A DNA stretch of 64,000 bases from JBBQLG01 sp964251665. GTDB lineage: Bacteria; Bacteroidota; Bacteroidia; Cytophagales; Spirosomataceae. The number at the start of each line of letters is the position of its first letter. Within the stretch, counting starts at the first letter, position 1. Shown here in pieces: positions 60,869-64,000 of this stretch. Position numbers and translations under genes: made by a program. A model generated the notes under the pieces. That model was not told the origin of the DNA. It made no database searches and saw only the letters and a list, made by a program, of their open reading frames with translations. The stretch lies in contig CAXUKO010000004.1 of the NCBI GenBank assembly GCA_964251665.1, positions 350,419 through 414,418 of the forward strand, given 5' to 3'.

Positions 60869-61885
60869 TCAAGATGGAACTCCATCCTGCGGCTCAATGG
60901 GCACGAAGTGTTTCTGATTGATGGGCAGATTTTCGGTTGTCCACTCCACATCCCGCACAAAAGGGAAGGCCCGGACCGGGCAGTTGGCTACGCGGCAATA
61001 GTGGCAGCACTGGTTCAGGCAGGGGTCGGCATGAACAAAAATCTCGACTTCGCTCTGGAAACCGGCCTGTAGCGTCTCTTCAAACCGGTGAATTTCGTCA
61101 TGCGTCTGCGTCAGGCTCCAGTAGTAGGGCATCGTCAGGTGGCAGTCGATGTGGAGATCGGCCCCGTATTTCTGTACCCGCAGGTTATGGACATCAATCC
61201 AGTTGCGCTGTTTGTGGGTATTCAGCACCGTTACCACCCGGTCCAGCGTGCGGGTATCCGTTTCGTCCATCAGCCGGGCCACCGACTGCCGCGTGATCGC
61301 AATGCCGTTGTAGATAATGATGACCGACAGGGCCAGCGAAAGGGTACTGTCGAGCCAGGCAAACCCCGTCAGCCACACCAGCCCGACGCCAACCAGTACC
61401 ACCAGACTGCTCAGGCTATCAGTCAGTAAATGGCGTCCATCGGCAATAAGCGCCATTGAATCAGTTTGCCGCCCAACGCGCAGAAGCACCCAGCCAATAC
61501 CCGCGTTAGCCGCCGTGGTAAAGCCGACCAGCAGCAGACCCCAGCCTAAGTTAGTCAACTCTTTAGGGGCATAAAAACTATAAACCGCCTGATAAATGGT
61601 GAATATACCCGCCGAAATAATCAGGGCACCCTCAAAGCCCGACGAGAGAAATTCAATTTTACCGTGGCCGTAGGGGTGGTTAAGGTCGCGGGGCTGATTG
61701 GCCAGGTAGATGCTGTATAAGGCGAATCCACTAGCCGCAACATTGACGATAGACTCCAGCGCATCGGTCAGAATAGCCGTCGAATCGGTGAGGTAATAGG
61801 CGAACAGTTTCAGCAGCAGGAGCACGATGCTCAGGCCGAGTGAAATGCCCATCCAGCGGTATTTAGTCTGTTGAATCGAGCGCAT
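60869..61885 (-). CDS. Cation diffusion facilitator (CDF) transporter
   Basis: The ATG at 61885 (MRSIQQTKYRWMGISLGLSI) gives 338 residues; the frame is open upstream. It has six membrane helices with ILTDALESIVNVAAS (metal-binding Asp) and LNHPYGHGKIE (CDF signature), then a cytoplasmic C-terminal domain (IDCHLTMPYYWSLTQTHDEI) ending in a Cys-rich tail (DPCLNQCCHYCRVANC). It would export Zn or another divalent cation. The Cys-rich tail is an unusual addition that may sense or bind metal. It is divergent from the NUDIX gene with 51 bp between the starts. Confidence 0.9.
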   Translation of the reverse strand: MRSIQQTKYRWMGISLGLSIVLLLLKLFAYYLTDSTAILTDALESIVNVAASGFALYSIYLANQPRDLNHPYGHGKIEFLSSGFEGALIISAGIFTIYQAVYSFYAPKELTNLGWGLLLVGFTTAANAGIGWVLLRVGRQTDSMALIADGRHLLTDSLSSLVVLVGVGLVWLTGFAWLDSTLSLALSVIIIYNGIAITRQSVARLMDETDTRTLDRVVTVLNTHKQRNWIDVHNLRVQKYGADLHIDCHLTMPYYWSLTQTHDEIHRFEETLQAGFQSEVEIFVHADPCLNQCCHYCRVANCPVRAFPFVRDVEWTTENLPINQKHFVPIEPQDGVPS

Positions 61886-61936
61886 TGATTGGAAGTGATG
61901 CGGCAAAAATACGCAAAAGTCCGTACTTTCGCGGCC

Positions 61937-62485
61937 ATGAATGTGACCGAAAACCCCTGGCAGACCCATAGCTCCGAGGTTCGTTATGACAATAACTGGC
62001 TGCAAATCAGGCACGAAACCGTGACGACGCCAGCCGGAACGCCGGGTATATACGGCGTCGTTAGCTTCAAAAATAAAGCCGTTGGCGTGATTCCCATTGA
62101 TGCCGACGGCAATACGTATCTGGTCGGACAGTACCGTTACCCGCTGAATGAATATTCGTGGGAAATTCCGGAAGGGGGCTCACCCGTCGGTACGGATGTA
62201 CTGGAATCGGCCAAACGCGAACTCCGCGAAGAGACCGGTTTTGAAGCCCGCACCTGGACGCGCATCGCCCGCATACACACCTCCAATTCGGCTACCGACG
62301 AAGAAGGGTTTCTCTACATTGCCGAAGACCTGACGCCCGGCGAAACGGAACCGGAAGAAACAGAGGCCCTTGAACTGAAAAAGCTACCCCTGCACGAAGC
62401 CGTACAGATGGCGTGCGACGGCCGAATCACGGATGCGCTCAGCGTCAGCGGGCTGCTGATCGTTGCCCGGTTACGGAACGTTTAA
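61937..62485 (+). CDS. NUDIX hydrolase (ADP-ribose pyrophosphatase-like)
   Basis: The ATG at 61937 (MNVTENPWQTHSSEVRYDN) gives 182 residues. The NUDIX box GGSPVGTDVLESAKRELREE, followed by TGF, has the REL..EE core that binds metal; the usual first Glu of the motif is not conserved. It matches the ADP-ribose/NDP-sugar pyrophosphatase group (WEIPEGGSP). It would hydrolyse a nucleotide sugar or ADP-ribose. The start is 51 bp from the divergent CDF gene, so they share a promoter region. Confidence 0.9.
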   Translation: MNVTENPWQTHSSEVRYDNNWLQIRHETVTTPAGTPGIYGVVSFKNKAVGVIPIDADGNTYLVGQYRYPLNEYSWEIPEGGSPVGTDVLESAKRELREETGFEARTWTRIARIHTSNSATDEEGFLYIAEDLTPGETEPEETEALELKKLPLHEAVQMACDGRITDALSVSGLLIVARLRNV

Positions 62486-62496
62486 CCAGCAAGTCG

Positions 62497-63129
62497 ATGT
62501 CCCTTTTTTACGGATTTGGTACGGGAATTCTGCTCTGCCTGACGTTCGGTACCGTGTTTTTTGCGCTGATGCAGAACAGCGTGGACAACGGCTATAAGTC
62601 AGGTCTCAAGATTGCCTTCGGGGTAGTCGTCTGCGATTCACTGTTCGTGACCAGTGCGCTGTTTGGCACCTCGTACCTGCCCAAACTGGAGGGCCTGGAA
62701 AACGTACTGACGTTGGTCGGCGTAATCTTTCTGACCGTAATGGGGCTGGTCAATATCTTCAAAGGAGCGCCCCGGCTGGTGTATCCGCAGACGCGCCTGG
62801 GCAATTTTATTTACTACTTCACGACCGGTTTTTTGCTGAACGGCCTGAACCCGATTAACTTTTTCTCCTGGGTAACGCTGGCCGCGCTGCTGCGCACGAA
62901 GTTCCATTATACGCCGGATGAGCAAGTCACCTTCATGGTAGCCAGCTTAGTGGCTATTTTCCTGACCGAATCCATGCTGGCGATCTCGGCGCACAAGCTC
63001 AAACGGTTCTTCACGCCCCGCGTCGCCACGATTTTCAACCGGACAACGGGTGTTGTCTTCCTCGGCATTGCCGTTCAACTCGCCTGGACCCGGCTATACG
63101 ATCCGCTGATGCACTGGATCGGGCGGTGA
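62497..63129 (+). CDS. LysE family translocator
   Basis: The frame is open from 62413, overlapping the NUDIX gene, but the ATG at 62497 (MSLFYGFGTGILLCLTFGTV) gives 210 residues that fit LysE/RhtB proteins. It has about five to six helices, with the start FFALMQNSVDNGYKSGLKIA and FLLNGLNPINFFSWVTLAAL. It would export an amino acid or similar metabolite. It is 11 bp after the NUDIX stop. Confidence 0.88.
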   Translation: MSLFYGFGTGILLCLTFGTVFFALMQNSVDNGYKSGLKIAFGVVVCDSLFVTSALFGTSYLPKLEGLENVLTLVGVIFLTVMGLVNIFKGAPRLVYPQTRLGNFIYYFTTGFLLNGLNPINFFSWVTLAALLRTKFHYTPDEQVTFMVASLVAIFLTESMLAISAHKLKRFFTPRVATIFNRTTGVVFLGIAVQLAWTRLYDPLMHWIGR

Positions 63130-63176
63130 GGGGAGGAGCTGTACCCGAAATCCTGCCGAACTCTTCCTTAAATCGC

Positions 63177-63794
63177 TTATTTAGGCATTCTCTTGGCGTA
63201 CCAGGTCATTTGCCCGCGATGATTTGCGAAATGTTCGGTGACGTGAAACCATTTACAGTAATTATTCCAGTTCCAGTCTTTAGTCTCACCGGCTAAAAGC
63301 CACTTATCATCTCTTTTCTTCATTTCCGCTTTGGTGGTGGCTCTGACTTCATCAAAGGCATCTTTGTAATAACTCAACGGATTTCCTTTGATCTGATTTC
63401 TGGCGTTCTCGTCCAGCTTCATGGCTACTTCCCACCGGCTTTTATTGGCAGCCGAAAAGTCCTGAAGCTCATGAAACGTAATATCCTGATACACCACTTC
63501 AGTAGCGGCTAAATGCATCATCAACGACCCGATTGTATTGGAGTCTTTATCATGCAGGTAATCCAACTGTTCCACCGTCAGTTTGGCGTTGTACTTTATG
63601 ACACTATCACTCACCCAATCCAGCATGGAAATCAACGTACCTATTTGCGGAGTGAAACCCGTTTGAGGGCCAATGTGGTTGATATTTTCAGTATTTGTCG
63701 GCAAGTTGGCAAACCCGGTCTGGGGTAAGACAAAAGCACCGGCTCCGATACTATAACTGGCCAAATCGCTGACAAACTTCCTCCGATTATACAT
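63177..63794 (-). CDS. DinB-fold protein with TAT-like signal
   Basis: The 205-residue product starts NRRKFVSDLASYSIGAGAFV, a twin-arginine-like signal. The rest is a four-helix DinB bundle: TLISMLDWVSDSVIKY, MMHLAATEVVYQDI (first His) and CKWFHVTEHFANHRGQMTWY (the second and third His of the metal site). Family members bind metal and include thiol transferases; the exported version has no known function. It is convergent with the LysE gene. Confidence 0.87.
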   Translation of the reverse strand: MYNRRKFVSDLASYSIGAGAFVLPQTGFANLPTNTENINHIGPQTGFTPQIGTLISMLDWVSDSVIKYNAKLTVEQLDYLHDKDSNTIGSLMMHLAATEVVYQDITFHELQDFSAANKSRWEVAMKLDENARNQIKGNPLSYYKDAFDEVRATTKAEMKKRDDKWLLAGETKDWNWNNYCKWFHVTEHFANHRGQMTWYAKRMPK

Positions 63795-63934
63795 AGTATC
63801 TTCTATTTATGGTTGACTTCCTGTTTGTTTGGTTAAAGACACAGGAGTTGATGGTGCACAAGTTAATTATCTGAATGATAGCAGAATTGATAATTTGTGT
63901 CGAGGTTCTGAAATGAAAGTCTAATGCTGCTTTG

Positions 63935-64000
63935 TTAAGGCGTAATGGTATGGTCGTACTGAATCGGACAGTGTTCTTGCGTAACTTCCCTCATCATGGC
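63935..64000 (-). CDS. Possible 3' end of a gene continuing past the right edge
   Basis: A minus-strand frame enters at the right edge and reads 21 codons to a TAA at 63935 (ending EHCPIQYDHTITP). The codon usage is plausible, but the fragment is too short to identify. The other frames in 63795-64000 have early stops. It may simply be open by chance. Confidence 0.3.
   Translation of the reverse strand, partial: AMMREVTQEHCPIQYDHTITP

Overview
The window reads as a chromosomal segment of a Cytophagales-type Bacteroidota, most like Spirosoma and its relatives. Supporting signs are moderate GC, a type IX secretion (T9SS) C-terminal sorting domain on a 1586-residue secreted protein, a GldC homologue, the large-insert form of IspG, a FucP-type sugar transporter, a GH109-like oxidoreductase, many loose-lipobox lipoproteins, and few Shine-Dalgarno sequences. 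No rRNA, tRNA, CRISPR array, insertion sequence or prophage was seen.

Layout. 0.2-3.3 kb: a secreted TPR protein with a sugar-kinase/actin-like fold signature, a single-pass membrane protein with an Ig-like domain, and a lone LytTR regulator. 3.7-8.1 kb: one glycosyltransferase and two paralogous parallel beta-helix lipoproteins, separated by strong hairpin terminators. 8.2-9.2 kb: a long AT-rich leader without a convincing gene. 9.2-29.2 kb: a 17-gene co-directional exopolysaccharide (EPS) operon with very tight spacing. In order it encodes a Wza-like exporter, a Wzc-like tyrosine kinase, an initiating sugar-phosphate transferase, a TagA/WecG transferase, a GDP-mannose 3,5-epimerase-like enzyme, a cupin, a Wzx flippase, GT2, GT4, a Wzy-like polymerase, GT2, GT4, an aldo/keto reductase, a GMC oxidoreductase, two more GT4 enzymes and an IPT/TIG lipoprotein. 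It ends at a hairpin terminator. 29.4-41.5 kb: a GT39-like membrane transferase, an orphan CheB esterase, an AI-2E family permease, the giant T9SS beta-helix/PA14 protein, and a metallopeptidase/beta-propeller/barrel protein.

41.5-64 kb is mostly housekeeping. It holds an esterase, a GNAT, a 5'-nucleotidase, an acyltransferase E2, CinA, a DUF4197 protein, GldC, a thioredoxin-like protein, a TPR protein, MmcQ/YjbR, a small membrane protein, IspG, galactokinase with its sugar transporter, and a nucleotidyltransferase with a small partner. These are followed by a membrane protein of unknown function, the GH109-like enzyme, a PTPS/QueD-like enzyme, FolE, an atypical SDR, a TIM-barrel isomerase, a CDF transporter, a NUDIX hydrolase, a LysE-type exporter and a DinB-fold protein.

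The most distinctive biology is the EPS operon. Its epimerase carries the catalytic Cys, Lys, Tyr and Lys of plant GDP-mannose 3,5-epimerase at identical spacing, which suggests L-galactose or L-gulose in the polymer. A reductase/GMC-oxidase pair sits between two duplicated GT4 genes and may edit a sugar. The beta-helix proteins on both sides could bind, cut or remodel the same polymer. All functions here are read from sequence motifs without database searches.
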